Shown here: in pieces, positions 1-12,301 of the stretch
How positions within the stretch are numbered: position 1 is the first letter of the stretch
Layout of the letters: the number at the start of each line of letters is the position of its first letter
Assembly (NCBI GenBank): GCA_032622095.1
Contig: CP136066.1
Span: 192,688,816-192,752,815 of the forward strand
Length of the DNA: 64,000 bases
Direction of reading: 5' to 3'
Source: Siphonodentalium dalli
Lineage: Eukaryota > Mollusca > Scaphopoda > Gadilida > Siphonodentaliidae
Notes under the pieces: model-generated
Databases searched by the model: none
Told to the model about the DNA's origin: nothing
The model's input: only the letters and a program-made list of their open reading frames with translations
Program-made: the position numbers and the translations under genes

Positions 1-174
1 AAATTGTTAAAGAATACAAGAAAAAATTATTAAAATTGTAAAAAATTGTTAGGCCAATGCATTCTCTTATATATGCGAGGCGACCTATGGTCGACTCGCA
101 TATATAAAAGAATGCATTGGCACAGGGTAAAAAAATCCCGACTTGCGACTGGATTTGATATGGCGGGTCACATA
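1..174. mobile_element. Partial F5 element with F1-type hairpin
   Basis: Positions 53-122 form a near-perfect hairpin: CCAATGCATTCTCTTATATA, a short core around GACCTATGGTC, then the reverse complement. It is followed by CACAGGGTAAAAAAATCCCG and ends in GGCGGGTCAC at about 174. The same right end occurs at 53986, so this is the right half of an F5 element whose left half lies outside the window. Confidence 0.7.
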
Positions 175-267
175 TTTCAAATAAACAGGCAAAATTGCTA
201 TGCCATTGTATTGAGTTTCATCAATCAATCTGGTATCGAAATACCTGATCATTTTCTTATTTTTTGG

Positions 268-475
268 TTTTTGAGAAATTCCCGCTATTTTGACGTGTTA
301 TTGGAAAATTGAAATATGGCTTGGTAACATGATAGCTAACAAAAAATTTAGTAACATCTAGACGTAGAACCTATCAGCAGATCAGACACACTTCCAAAAC
401 GGGCTATGTAGCTCATTTTTTCTTTCATATCCCAATTTATCTACATTTTTAATGTGATTTACATGTCAATGTATC
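268..475. repeat. Dispersed repeat shared with 3623-3815
   Basis: The stretch starting GAGAAATTCCCGCTATTTTG recurs at 3623 with the same order of words (GGCTTGGTAACATGATAG, then GGGCTA(T/C)GTAGCTCAT, then TTTTTAATGTGATTTACA). It has no clear ends and no coding potential that I recognise. The flanks at 175-267 and 476-698 look unique and AT-rich. Confidence 0.6.
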
Positions 476-698
476 TGGTATCCATCTTGTATTGAAATAC
501 CTGATCATTTCTTATTTTTTGGTTTTTGTGAATAATTTGGACCGCAACATGCTTTTGGAACATTTGGATGATTGTTTACACTTGTATCGATTGTATCCAT
601 GGAATTCATATAAAAAAATGCGTATCAATAAATAAAGAGTCCTACTCTATGGAACCAATTAAAGACAACCAAATGCCAACTATTTCTGTTAAATATAT

Positions 699-784
699 GT
701 GACCCGCCATATCAAATCCAGTCGTAAGTCGGGATTTTTTTACCCTGTGCCAATGCATTCTCTTATATATGCGAGTCGACCATA
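699..784. mobile_element. Left end of a truncated F5 element
   Basis: It starts ATGTGACCCGCCATATC, continues through the GGGATTTTTTTACCCTGTG spacer and enters the F1-type hairpin, which stops after its first arm. The F5 ends at 174 and 701 point away from each other, so these are two separate partial copies. From 785 to 1448 I see only AT-rich DNA without a recognisable feature. Confidence 0.6.
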
Positions 785-1456
785 AAAGTCATGTCACCCC
801 AATAGATTTGATAAATGATGCAAAATAATCAATGCTTCCGTGTCTGAAACTCAAATAATATTTATTTTTTTTGGTTTAATTACTTAAAAATAATAAGCAT
901 ATATCCCTGATTGTGTCTAATTTATAATGTAATTTTCAAAACTTGAGCCTGATACCGTAGCTGAATATAGCTGGAATGGAGGTTTAGAAATTTTGAATCA
1001 GAACTTGTTCTTCAAATTTTGATCGACATGTGTTTTAATTACTGGAACTTTAAAAATATCCAATGCATGAAAAAGCTTTAAACAGTATTTTTTCATTAGT
1101 ACATATGATGGTTATCAAGCTATTTTTAGTGATTATACATCAATAAGCAATATGTTTTTGCTTTTGTGTCTTTCATGAGTATGTTACCCGGAATATAACT
1201 GGGATATGTTAAGGGTGATAAATTCAATCATGGATGATTGAGATTGATGAAAGAATGGTTTTTACTGCCTTGATGAGAGTACATTGAATACAAGTAATTT
1301 ATTAAGTTAGGCCCAGTTTGAATGTCATGAATGTGGAAAAGGTTATTAATATACATCATTGAAAAGCAGTAGGCAACTTGTTATATGAGAATATGAATTT
1401 CAAATATAGATCATTCTTGTCTTCTGTAATATTGACTCCGCCAGATTGATTTCAAT

Positions 1457-1884
1457 CAAGTCTGATTATATGGTGTCTGTCATTTGTAGAATGAAGTCCC
1501 CAGAGGGTGAATTTAGTGATGCTAGCCCGCTATGTGGGCTATCATCACTAAATTCACCCTCTGGGGACCTCATTCTGCTTATGCCTCATCTCCTCTGGAA
1601 AGTTTCTATAGAAACTTAGATTCTATTCTTTTTTGTTTAGTTTCAAAATATCCCCAAATTGGCAGAAGACACATTGCATAATCGAGATTCCCAATGGGTG
1701 AAAGTCACAATATTTACCATTTGGGAACTTCAATCTGAGTCTCCCATAGCAGATGAAGGCATGCAGAATGAAGTCCCCAGAGGGTGAATTTGGTGATGCT
1801 ACCACACTATGCGGGATAGAATCACTAAATTCACCATCTGGGGACCTCATTCTGCAAATGACAGGCACTCTAAACTCAGGCTTG
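1457..1884. mobile_element. F3 element, long form, with 8-bp target duplication
   Basis: Ends are CAAGTCTGATTATATGG and, inverted, CTCAGGCTTG. They are flanked by the direct repeat ATTTCAAT at 1449-1456 and 1885-1892. Inside are two hairpins made of CCCCAGAGGGTGAATTT and its complement (about 1487-1580 and 1768-1865), separated by a spacer of about 190 bp that recurs at 5860-6060, 16210-16420 and 61340-61560. It is non-coding, so mobility would depend on an enzyme supplied elsewhere. Confidence 0.8.
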
Positions 1885-1979
1885 ATTTCAATATAAAACT
1901 GGTTACTTTATGAAGGGGAACATTTCATCAACTTCCAACTATCTAAACACCTAAAAAAAAGCATGTTATCCTAATACAT

Positions 1980-2122
1980 TAGCCCATATCTCTGCATGAC
2001 GATTTTAGAATGTTATTTCCCCTGATTTGTTGACCCATATCTCTGCATGACGATTTGAGAGTGTTATTTCCCCGTGATATGTTGACCCATATCTCTGCAT
2101 GATGATTTGAGAGTTATTTCCA
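1980..2122. repeat. Tandem repeat, about 55 bp x 2.5
   Basis: CCCATATCTCTGCATGA followed by a GATTT(G/T)AGA-GTTATTTCC stretch is repeated three times at about 55-bp spacing with a few substitutions. DNA from 2123 to 2334 is unremarkable. Confidence 0.75.
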
Positions 2123-2334
2123 GTAGTTTGATAGATGAGCTTGTATGTATTTCTCGTGTGCGTCCGTAACTTATTTCCGTGTGCATGTTGAATGCTTCTT
2201 CCTGACTTCCTCATTAATTTTGTCTTCCCTCTCTTCCAGCCTCCGTGCATATATTCAATTTAGTTTGTGTCGTTTCTCATGTTTAGTGAACTTTCTCTCC
2301 TTAGGTTGGAATTTTTCTTGTATGGTTTATTGTC

Positions 2335-2752
2335 TTAACCCTTTCAGTGCCAGGGGCCGATCTTATCGGCCCTAATTTATGGTCTGTAAAATCTGCCCTA
2401 AAAAAAATTGGGTTTTTTTTGGGTTGAATTTTTTTGGGTATGCTTAAGCATGCTATGGCGAATTTAAAAACAAACTGGATAAAACCTTACTGGCATGTTA
2501 TAACTCAAAACTATCACCAAGTATTCATAGTAATTATTTTGATGCCCATGAAAAACGTAAGATTCCCTGGCACTAAACCTACAAAATAAGTCTGTTAAAG
2601 AATATAAGAAAAAAATTGTAAAAAATTGTAAAAAATAATAACAAATGATGAAAAATTGTTAGGCCAATGCATTCTCTTATATATGCGAGTCGACCATAGG
2701 CACATGGTATATGGGTTGATACAAAAATCGGTCTTGGCACTCAAAGGGTTAA
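2335..2752. mobile_element. F1 (TTAA, piggyBac-like) element, about 414 bp
   Basis: TTAA at both edges, then CCCTTTCAGTGCCAGG at the left and the inverse (CTTGGCACTCAAAGGG) at the right. Just inside the left end is the small palindrome GGGCCGATCTTATCGGCCC. One arm of the CCAATGCATTCTCTTATATA hairpin lies near the right end. TTAA target sites with CCCTT ends are typical of piggyBac-class elements; the assignment rests on that alone because no transposase is present. Confidence 0.75.
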
Positions 2753-2785
2753 TTTAAAGGATTAAATGGACTAAAAGCTGTTGTA

Positions 2786-2965
2786 CAGTAATGCCCTAAA
2801 TAATAAACTCCTTAACCACAGCAGAATTATGGGTAACTTTTCAGGATTTAGTCGGAAATATGGCTTGTTGCCATTCATTGGAAAGCTCTCATATTTCCAA
2901 CTAAATCCTGAAAAGTTACCCATAATTCTGCTGTGGTTAAGGAGTCGATTAGTAGGGCATTACTG
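2786..2965. mobile_element. F2 foldback element, flanked by TA
   Basis: CAGTAATGCCCTA at the left and its inverse TAGGGCATTACTG at the right, flanked by TA. The two halves pair almost throughout (GCAGAATTATGGGTAA, GGATTTAGTCGGAAATATGG). TA flanks with CAGT ends suggest a Tc1/mariner-type non-autonomous element. It sits between two inverted F1 copies. Confidence 0.8.
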
Positions 2966-3179
2966 TACATGATAACCTGATTATATGCCTTCACTCAATG
3001 ACATTGTCCTAAATAAAATTTGAAATGACCTACTCAATTGAGTTTGTCATGAGAGTGATGCATTGTATTCATTTTGTCTCCAGGAAAGATCTGGACAAAA
3101 AAGTCACAAATAGAGACCCACATTTGACAGCTACACAATGAATATAAAAAACACACGAAAATGTATGTTTAATTTATCC

Positions 3180-3592
3180 TTAACCCTTTCAGTGCCAGGT
3201 CCGATTTTTGTATCAACCCATATACCCTGTGCCAATGCATTCTCTTATATATGCGAGTCGACCATTTTTTACAATTTTTTACAATTTTAATAATTTGTTC
3301 TTATATTTAACAGACTTATTTTGTAGGTTTAGTGCCAGGGAATCTTATGTTTTTCATGGGCATCAAAATTATTACTATGAATACTTGGTAATAGTTTTGA
3401 GTTATAACATGCCCCTAAGGTTTTATCCAGTTTGTTTTTTAAATTCGCCAGAGCAAGCTTAAGGATACCCAAAAAAAATTCAACCCAAAAAAATCTAAAA
3501 AACAAAAATATATATATTTATTTTTTTAGGGCCGATTTTACAGACCTTAAATTAGGGCCGATGAGATTGGCCCCTGGCACTGAAAGGGTTAA
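3180..3592. mobile_element. F1 element, inverted relative to 2335-2752
   Basis: TTAA-flanked, and the reverse complement of the copy at 2335-2752 in order: the TGTATCAACCCATAT end and hairpin arm come first, the GGGCCGAT palindrome last. With that copy it can form a stem of about 400 bp enclosing the F2 element. Confidence 0.75.
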
Positions 3593-3622
3593 ACTATTGT
3601 TAATTTGGTGATTCCACATTCT

Positions 3623-3815
3623 GAGAAATTCCCGCTATTTTGACATACTATTGGAAAATTGTAATCTGGCTTGGTAACATGATAGTTAACAAAAATTTGA
3701 GTAACATCTAGAACCTATCAGCAGGTCATGCACACCTCCAAAATGGGCTACGTAGCTCATGTTTCTTATCATAGCCCGATTTAGCTACATTTTTAATGTG
3801 ATTTACACGTCAATG
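3623..3815. repeat. Dispersed repeat, second copy of 268-475
   Basis: Same word order as 268-475, with scattered substitutions. The stretch 3816-4186 contains nothing I recognise. Confidence 0.6.
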
Positions 3816-4186
3816 GCTTTTGGGCATACCACGAAAAGCGCAAATAGAATTGACTTTCATTAGTTGGGTTCCACTATCCTGTCTAAAAGAAACGAACATC
3901 AGCTAAATACAGGTATTATGTCCTATTGTTAAATGTTTTCTGTGATTTTGTTTTATTTTACTTGAAATCTAAGTCTCCTGTTTTCATTTATGTTATGCAG
4001 ATGTGCAATCTCTTGATATTATATGTGAGTAACCAGACGTTAGTAATTGTCAGAGTTTAGTATGTAAGTTTGTTGAATTCATGGATATATGACTAACTTG
4101 ATATTATATAGAGTGTATCATAAATTGCTATTATAAAGTTTAAAAGAATACTGCAGATCCACCTTAGGCTTAAGTGATTGAAAGTA

Positions 4187-4396
4187 CAGTAATGCCCTAA
4201 ATAATCGACTCTTTAACCACAGCAGAATTATGGGTAATTTTTCAGAATTTAGTCGGAAATATGGCTTGTTGCCATTCACAGAAAGCTCTCAGTGAGAGCT
4301 TCCGATGAATGGCAACAAGCCATATTTCCGACTAAATCCTGAAAAATTACCCATAATTCTGCTGTGGTTAAAGAGTCGATTATTTAGGGCATTACT
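4187..4396. mobile_element. F2 foldback element
   Basis: Full-length palindrome starting CAGTAATGCCCTAAATAATCG at a TA, with its centre at the GAAAGCTCTCAGTGAGAGCTTC turn near 4290. The right end reads ATTACTATAA, so the last base of the inverted repeat has changed. Confidence 0.8.
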
Positions 4397-4428
4397 ATAA
4401 ATTATTTTATAGATGAATAAAATGTACA

Positions 4429-4767
4429 GGCCTCAAAATATGGTGCTGGATGTTTGCAGAATGAGGTCCCCAGAGGGTGAATTTAGTGACACGCAGGGTT
4501 ATTCTGCTTAGGACTCATCTTCTCTGGAAAGTATCTTTATTAACAACTTTTTTATTTTTTTTTATTTTTTTTTCAGTTTAGTTTAGTCTCTATCCCCAAA
4601 TTAAATTTGCAGACAATAAGATGCATATTTGAGGTGCCCAATGGGTGCACATTACCATCTGGGAACTTAAATCTTTGTTTTGGTCTCCCATAGCATGGTA
4701 GCATTACTAAATTAACCCTCTGAGGACCTCATTCTGAAATGACCAGCACCATGTTTGGAGGCCTGGA
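4429..4767. mobile_element. F3-related element, divergent ends
   Basis: Ends are CAGGCCTCAAAATATGG and, inverted, CATGTTTGGAGGCCTGG. Inside are the CCCCAGAGGGTGAATTTAG word and the F3 spacer (GTATCTTTATTAACAAC through CTCCCATAGCATGG). The hairpins are degraded. Treated as a diverged F3 subfamily. Confidence 0.6.
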
Positions 4768-4897
4768 ATTGTATGCATAGCTGAATGAATTGTATGCATA
4801 GTTATTATAAAGAACCTTAATATGGTATGAATAATAAATACGGTATGAATAATAAAATGATATATTTTAGGAGAGGGACACAGTCGACTCCATCTTG

Positions 4898-5090
4898 GCT
4901 TCTGATTCTTCTAAACACTGCCGAACAGATTCATGGCCTCTCTATAGACCTTTATGGAGTTGTTAATCTTCTACATACTGCCGAACAGATTCATGGCCTC
5001 TCTATAGACCTTTATGGAGTTGTTAAGATTTTAATCATGTGCTTCTGATTCTTCTACAAACTGCCGAACAGATTCATGGCCTCTCATGCA
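4898..5090. repeat. Tandem repeat, about 60 bp x 3
   Basis: The word CTGCCGAACAGATTCATGGC recurs at about 60-bp intervals, with CTCTATAGACCTTTATGGAG in two of the units. Short open frames here come from the repetition. Confidence 0.8.
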
Positions 5091-5115
5091 AATAAAGGCC
5101 CCTAAATCACTTAGA

Positions 5116-5137
5116 GGGGGGGGGGGGGGGGGGGGGG
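5116..5137. repeat. Poly-G run of 22
   Basis: Uninterrupted G22. Similar long G or C runs recur at 22482, 35263, 41154 and 45087. The 600 bp that follow (5138-5737) are AT-rich with no feature I can support. Confidence 0.9.
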
Positions 5138-5737
5138 TCATCTGGCATGTTCCACTGGGAGCAATGTGACTTATTTAAATCAGAAAATGTAATGTAATGT
5201 TTAATATCGTGTAAACACAAGCAATTGGTTATTCACTGTATAAAACTCATTATCATTATCATAAATAGTGTACCAACTCGTAGAGGTGCATCAAATTTTA
5301 CCAATATGGGCATTCTGGTGCCTTTTCTACCATTCCTCGACATAACTTGGAATTTGTTATTTGAATTTGTTGCCAATACATTTCGCTTCCAGAATTCAAC
5401 GTAAATTCTACAAATTGTTGTCCATGAATGACGTAATAGCCACCAGAATACCCATATTGGAAAACAAAATTTCTGTTGAAAAAAAAATAAAACGAAATAT
5501 GACATGTAAATTAAACCTAAAAATACAAAAGAATATTGTTTTGTTATTGAAAACTACGAAATAATTTTTGCTGTCCCTCTCGAATGTCGAAACTATATCA
5601 AATAAATGCATAAACAGTTTAATATCAAACAAAATAACATGTTATTTTCGACACTTGAACCTAAATAAAATATAAAATAAGTTTTCGTAAAAGTTACCTG
5701 TGAACATTGAATATATCGTTAAAGGGACTGAAAGACA

Positions 5738-6176
5738 AATCTGGATATAGTGTGTCTGACATTTGCAGAATGAGGTTCCTAGAGGGTGAAATTAGTGATG
5801 CTATCCCGCACATGGGCCAGCATCACGAAATTCCCCCTTTGGGGACATCATTCTTTTTAGGCCTCATCTTCTGGGAAGTATCTATAGTCTCAAATTAACA
5901 TCGTTTTTAGCTACTTTTTCCCTTCTGTTCAGTTTCTATATCCCCTAATTTGCAGAAGATAAAATGCATAATCAAGGTGACTAGTTGGTGAACATCACCA
6001 ACTTCAACTGGGGAACTTCTATCTGATCCTAGGTCTCCCATAGTAGTTGAGGTCTAAGCAGAATGAGATCCCCAGAAGGTGAATATGGTGATGCTAGCCC
6101 ACTGCGCAGGGTAGCATCACTAAATTCACCCTCTGGGGACCTCATTCTGCAAATGACAGACACTAAATTCAGGCTG
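5738..6176. mobile_element. F3 element, long form, degraded
   Basis: Two F3 hairpins (about 5766-5855 and 6058-6152) flank the usual spacer. The inner words TGTCTGACATTTGCAGAATG and CATTCTGCAAATGACAGAC are present, but the outermost CAAGCCTTG ends are eroded and I see no target duplication. Confidence 0.65.
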
Positions 6177-6381
6177 GCTTATATTATGAATTGACTGTGT
6201 CCTTCCAATTGAGAACAGAATGGTTCGTTGATGAATTATGTGAGAGAAAAATTGTAATATATTTGAATTTACTGGTAGTCTAATTATGATAATTGATTAA
6301 TTAGATGCATACTATGAGATAATCATGTGAAATTATTTTATTGATGTACATGTATATGTGATGCTGAATGGAGTATTTATG

Positions 6382-6761
6382 TTAACCCTTTCATGGCTGG
6401 AGCTGGTGCATCATTAAATATCCTGTGCCAGTGCGTTCTCTTATTTATAAGAGAATGCACTGGCTTACACGGATAAGGTAAATATTGTTAGACCAATGTA
6501 TTCTCTTATAAATATAATATGATGATGATGGGAGCAATAAAGATCCTGTGCCATCCATTCTCTTATAATTGCGAGGCTCCCATAGGGAGCCATGCATTTA
6601 TAAGAGAATGCACTGGCTTACAATGTCAAGGTAAATATTGTTAGTCCAATGTATTCTCTTATATATGCGAGGCTCCCTTTGGGAGACTCGCATATATAAG
6701 AGAATGCATTGGCACAGGGTTTTCTCTATATTTCAGGAAGCTCCAGTCATTGAAGGGTTAA
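6382..6761. mobile_element. F1 element with three hairpins
   Basis: TTAA at both edges, left end CCCTTTCATGGCTGGAGC, right end GCTCCAGTCATTGAAGGG. Three successive hairpins of the GCATTCTCTTATA type lie at about 6430-6465, 6552-6618 and 6645-6715; the last has the core GGCTCCCTTTGGGAGACTC. This end type (GGAGCTTCC) differs from the 2335 copy but uses the same hairpin. Confidence 0.75.
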
Positions 6762-6965
6762 AGAGGATGTATTGCTACTAGAATCAGATGGCCACCATTG
6801 TTGATAAATCTATCTATTTAAGTTATATCAGATAATATGAATAAAAAATTTATTCAACAATACGGATATCGCTATATTAGTGAATGGAATATTTGTATAA
6901 AAGAGATGGATAGTTGTGTAGGATTCACTTTGTGTTGTACGGAGATGAACAGACTTGATAATAAG

Positions 6966-7042
6966 ATACCGGACATTTGCAGAATGAGGGCCCCAGAGGG
7001 TGAATTTATTGACACTACCCTGCACAGGAAATGTCCGGCACC
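6966..7042. mobile_element. Minimal F3-like hairpin
   Basis: CCGGACATTTGCAGAATGAG to AAATGTCCGG: an inverted repeat enclosing one CCAGAGGGTGAATTTA arm. This is a deletion remnant of F3. Confidence 0.5.
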
Positions 7043-7260
7043 ATATTTTTTGGAGATGAATCCAATGATTTGAACGATAACCTGAAGTAATACATGTTGG
7101 CTGGACTTGTTTGAATCCAAGTCTGCAAAGAAATCAAATGTTTTTAGCATTTATTGACGCCTGATGTATAATATTCAGGTAATCGTTTAAATCAATAGAT
7201 TAATCTTGTGCACACCTTAGAACAGTTAATAATTGTTATAAGACCAGCATGGTGGGCTAG

Positions 7261-7476
7261 CAGTAATGCCCTAATTAATCGACTGCTTAACCACAGCAGA
7301 ATTATGGGTAAATTTTCAGGATTTAGTCGGAAATATGGCTTGTTGCCATTCATCGGCAAGCTCTCCTCGTGGAGAGCTTTCCGATGAATGACAACAAGCC
7401 ATATTTCCGACTAAATCCTGAAAATTTACCCATAATTCTGTTGTGGTTAAGCTGTCGATTAATTAGGGCATTACTG
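7261..7476. mobile_element. F2 foldback element
   Basis: Near-perfect palindrome of 216 bp from CAGTAATGCCCTAATTAATC to GGGCATTACTG, turning at CTCTCCTCGTGGAGAG near 7370. Confidence 0.85.
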
Positions 7477-7514
7477 TATCTCTGTATGTAATCTGGAACC
7501 TCTCCATTCCAAAC

Positions 7515-7725
7515 CAAGCCTTGACATAGTGTGTCTGACATTTGCACAATTAGGTCCCCAGTGGGCTAGCATCACCAAATTCACCCTCTGGGAACCCCAT
7601 TCTGCTTAGCCCTCAACTGCTATAGGAGACCTAGGATCAAATTGAAGTTTCCCAGTTGAAATTGGTGATGATCACCGAATAGTCACCTTGATTAATGAAT
7701 TTTATATTCTGCATATATAATGGAT
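7515..7725. mobile_element. F3 fragment
   Basis: It contains AGTGTGTCTGACATTTGCAC, part of one hairpin (AAATTCACCCTCTGG) and the F3 spacer in inverse order (TATAGGAGACCTAGGATCAA). The second hairpin is missing. Confidence 0.5.
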
Positions 7726-7905
7726 TACATTGGCCTAACAATATTTACCTTGGCCTTGTAAACCAGTGCATTCTCTATATTCTCTTATATATGTGGGGCT
7801 CCCTATGGGAGACTCAGAATTATAAGAGAATGCACTGGCACAAGATCTTTAATACTGCACCAGCGCAGCTCCCATAATTAACCACCATCATGAAAAAGGT
7901 TAAAG
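7726..7905. mobile_element. F1 fragment
   Basis: It runs from the CATTGGCCTAACAATATTTACC spacer through one hairpin (7767-7840, core GGGGCTCCCTATGGGAGACTC) and the CAGCGCAGCTCCCAT word to a decayed right end (AAAAAGGTTAA). Confidence 0.55.
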
Positions 7906-7998
7906 TGACAGCAATTAATTATAGACAAGTGACAGCAGTTAATGTTAGACTATTTCTGTCCTGATCACTCTTTGTAATTGCAGTTTGATGTTTGCGCA

Positions 7999-8254
7999 CA
8001 AGCCTTGAAATAGGGTGCCTGTCATTTGCAGAATGAGGTCCCCAGAGGGTGAATTTAGTGATGCTACCCCCGCATAGCAGGCTAGCATCACCAAATTCAC
8101 CCTCTGGGGACCTCATTCTGCTGAGTTGTAAGCAGAATGAGGTCCTCAGAGGGTGAATTTGGTGATGCTAGCCCGCTATGCGGGGGTAGCATCACTAAAT
8201 TCACCCTCTGGGGACCTCATTCTGCAAATGACAGACACCCTATTTCAAGGCTTG
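7999..8254. mobile_element. F3 element with perfect 8-bp target duplication
   Basis: Starts CAAGCCTTGAAATAGGG and ends with the inverse. Flanked by TTTGCGCA at 7991-7998 and 8255-8262. Two hairpins back to back, at 8036-8121 and 8133-8224, share arms reading GAGGTCCCCAGAGGGTGAA. This is one of the cleanest copies for defining the family. Confidence 0.9.
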
Positions 8255-8541
8255 TTTGCGCAATTATCTGTACACCTTTAAGCCAAACAAAAAGGTCAGT
8301 ATGAACACAGTTCGGTCTGGAGAGGTTTTTTTCTGCATTACAAAGTGTAAATCTATTTTGCTGTACATCTGGATACAATGTTGCTGTTGTGGAATCCAGT
8401 GTTTTCTGTTTCACCCTTTCCATTATAACCTGGGCCCAAGCCTCCCTTTGTCACAATGGCGTAAATTATCAGCTCATAAAGTGAAAATCCTTCTGAAAGA
8501 TGTATGTTATACGACTAATATTTAATAACTAGATGTATTTG

Positions 8542-8777
8542 TTAACCCTTCCATGACTGGAGCTTCCTGAAATTTTGGGAAAACCCTGTGCCAATGCATT
8601 TTCTTATGCATATATAAGAGATTGCATTGGCCTAACAATATTTACCTTGACCTTGTAAGCAAGTGCTTTCTTTTATATATGCGAGGCTCCCTATGGGAGA
8701 ATCGCATATATAAGAGAATGCACTGGCACAATGTCTTTAATGCTGCACCAGCGCAGCTCCTGTCATGAAAGGGTTAA
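8542..8777. mobile_element. F1 element
   Basis: TTAA-flanked. Left end CCCTTCCATGACTGGAGC, then GCTTCCTGAAATTTTGGG, a short hairpin, the CTAACAATATTTACCTTGAC spacer, a longer hairpin (8650-8728) and right end CATGAAAGGG. From 8778 to 9400 I see no gene and no known repeat. Confidence 0.75.
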
Positions 8778-10633
8778 ATGATGTTACTATATATAGCCAT
8801 ATATGTTAATGTTATTGTTCTGATTGCACCACATTAAATGCACCAATAAAAATGCACCAATCTATAAAAAGACTTCATCTAGAATCACCATCTGGGAGAG
8901 TGCTGTGTTTTAAAGACATATTAAGTACTTGTTCGTTTGCGTGAAACTGATAAGATCGTATGCGGGCGCTATGCCAACTGGAGGGATGTAAGATTCTACT
9001 AACAATCACAGAAAATCTGAAGAAAAGCGACTATACCACTCCATAGAAAACATCATCTGAACAACGCTCAATTGTAAATATTTACTACTCTATTCTGGAC
9101 GCATCTATCGACGATAAACTGACGAAAATGATTTCGCCATTCAGAGTCACTGAATTTTATTAATATATAAGAATGACCATGTGTGCTGTCTATTTGGATA
9201 TAATATTTCTAAAAATTAATACTTTGATCAAGATTATTCTCCATTTCTATTTGATCACCCTACCGGGTGTTTCACATCACTTTAACACTCTATTTACTGA
9301 ATGGATTCTTTCAACCAGTTATAGAAGTATATGTTGGAATGGTCTATCATTCACTTGGAGAGGTGTCCAGGAAAAAGGAACAAACGACAGATGAAAAAAG
9401 TTAAACCTTCCATGACTGGAGCTTCCTAGAATTTTGCGAAAACCCTGTACCAATGCATTCTCTTATATATGCGAGTCTCCCACAGGGAGCCTCACATATA
9501 CAAGAGAAAACATTGGCCTGACAATATTTTCCTTGACCTTAAGCCAGTGCATTATCTTATATATTATACTAGCAGGGTTACCCGGCGTTGCCCAGGTTAA
9601 TGTATGCTGTGGATATTTGTTGGGAATAGAGAATGCTCTTGCTTAAAGTGTTATACGTTTTCTCATAAATTGTATATTCAAATAGCATCACAAAACATGA
9701 TTATTACAGTCATGGAATATAAGTAGTGGCTCACCTTGTCAATTGTCATTCTGTTTATCGCGATTAATCCATTCCACCATTAATGAATTATTTATTTATT
9801 TACAACTGCGTATACATTAGACGTTATAATATGATACATGAACATCATTAACACATTAGTTCGATAAAAGATGATAATTGGGTTTTACATATTGCGATGT
9901 ATCAATCAATCTAGTGGGTTGGACTAAGATCTCGAGGACACCTGGCTATCATATATCCATGAAGATACAGATGTTTCAGAGAAATTTCCAGGTGCTCCTC
10001 TGTTCATGGTGCTATATATTGGCTAAACATTCTTAGTTTAAACGAAATGTTGCTGCGCACATATATCAGCTACATGTGCCAGGCACAGAGCGATATTTTG
10101 AGTTGTTTATGTCAGTCGATGAGTCTGTTCTAAAACCCTTGTCAGATGTCAGTATTGGTAGGATCCTGAAAAGTCTTGTGCGACTAACTGCATAGAAGAA
10201 ACTATATTTGACTGCACACTGTGACCACTATTTTTGAACAGGCCTTCCATATCTCTTGACAAATTGTAACTTTTTGTGGAAACTGTATTGAATGGAACAG
10301 ACTAAATTTTGTTATTATATATATGCAATCCTCTGACGGTTCGAGGTCTCTCAGTTTGCACGAATATATGTATCTCTTTAATACAATGATAAATATACGT
10401 TTAATGCTTCTTCTAGTTATCTCTTTTTGCTAGCTCATTGTGTGAATGCCTTGATTGCCATTCCCATATAAATACGACTGTTAAGAAGATATAATTGTTC
10501 AAATGACTTATTTGGGTCACCATATGTCGGGATTGTGAAATGTGAACGCCCAACTACTTAAAATGATATGGAGATGGTCTGGTGACTGTATATAACTTAT
10601 ATGTGGATATCGGCGAATAGCAATCTTATCAAT

Positions 10634-12301
10634 GATAGTGCATTTCCGCTCGCCATCCATGACGCAAACGACACCAAATGTGATTTAATTCATGGTATAT
10701 CATTAGAGAAAAGCGTGTATGAATTTGGTATATTAAATCAACTGTTGATGCAACACTGACTCGAACAACGCCATATTGCGAAGGTGATTATGTATTCGTT
10801 TGGTGGAAATCAGCGACAGAACTATTTCACCATATTTTTTTAATTTCCCCTCCCACAAACAGCGTCATTTTAAAAAAATTTAACCCGCACCATTATCTTC
10901 CTTGTAAAAAGTTACCCCTCTTAGAATGCCTTGGTGCCATCTCGATTGTACCGCGTGAAGTTATATATAGAACGCACACAGACAGACAAAAGACAGACAG
11001 AGAGCACGATTTTATTTCTTGTATCATTTGAGAAGAACGTGTCTGAATTTGATGGTAATTGGTACTAAAAATATTTTGTATCAGTTTTGGTGACCCTCCC
11101 GTCCCTACTTCGGACTCAAGCTGCACACACTAAGACTCATTAGAGATTAGAGATGCGTATATATGAAATTGGTGAAAATTGTCGAGTATACATATTCGTA
11201 TAAAATTTAAGGTCCCCATATCTCTCACCCATAGGGCACCAATTTGGTGTATCTAAACCACACGATAAGATTCCTCATATCACGGAGAAGAATATGTATC
11301 AATCTGGTGGAAATCGTCACTAAACATATAGATATAATTTTTTGTGTCCCTCTCATCTCTATACACCATTCACTCGAATGGCCCCACTTGTGACATCCTT
11401 AAACCACACGATTACACTCCTGATATCACTCCTCTCCATCTCTCACCCAAACAGCACCACTATGGCGTCTTTAAATCACGATTAGATTCCTCGTATCATG
11501 GATAAGAACGTGTATCAATTTGGTGGAAATTGGCGCTAAAAAAATTGTGCATCAATTTTGGTGCCCCTGTCCCTTTCAATGCAACCCTGACTCGAATGAG
11601 GCCACATTTGACAGATAAAAGCCACACCATTAGACTCCTCATACCATTTGGGATGATTTTGTATAAGTGTGGTGGCAATCGGCGACTTATTATCAAATTT
11701 GATGCCCACCCCCTCCCAATCTCTCATCCAAAAACAACAATTTGGCGTTGTTAAATCGCACAATTAGATTCCTTGTATCATGAAGAAGAATATATATCAA
11801 TTTGGTGGAAATGGGCGCTAAAATTAGTTTTATCAATTTTGGTGCCCCTCTCCCCTTCCGTTCATCCCTGACTCAAACGACGCCACTTTTGACATATTTA
11901 AACCACACCGTTGGATTCTTCATATCATGGGGATGATTATATGTAAGTTTCGTGGCAATCGGCGACAGAAAAAAAATCTGCCCATCCCCTTCCGGGCACC
12001 CCTGACGCGAACGGCGTGACTTTTGCCATATTTAAACCACGCCATTAGATTCATCATATTATGGGGATGATTATATATATATAAGTTTGGTGGCAATCGG
12101 CGACAAATTTTTGTTCTGCCCCTCCCCCTTTTCGGCCCCTGACAACAACGGCGTCACTTTAGAAAATTCTAACCCCGAACATTATCTTTCTCGTAAAAAG
12201 CTACTCCTAGTAGACCCCTTTGGCATAATCTAGATGGTCCCCCGTGAATTTCTATAGAACACAGACAGACAGACAGACAGACATTCGCAAATATAGATAT
12301 A
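10634..12301. repeat. First copy of a 1.6 kb tandem duplication within the array element
   Basis: Begins GATAGTGCATTTCCGCTCGC. It is followed directly by a second copy at 12302-13918, nearly identical but lacking about 50 bp found near 10840-10905 here. Both end in the (GACA)n and ATAGATATAGAT tail, so the boundary falls at an ATAGAT tail. Confidence 0.85.
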
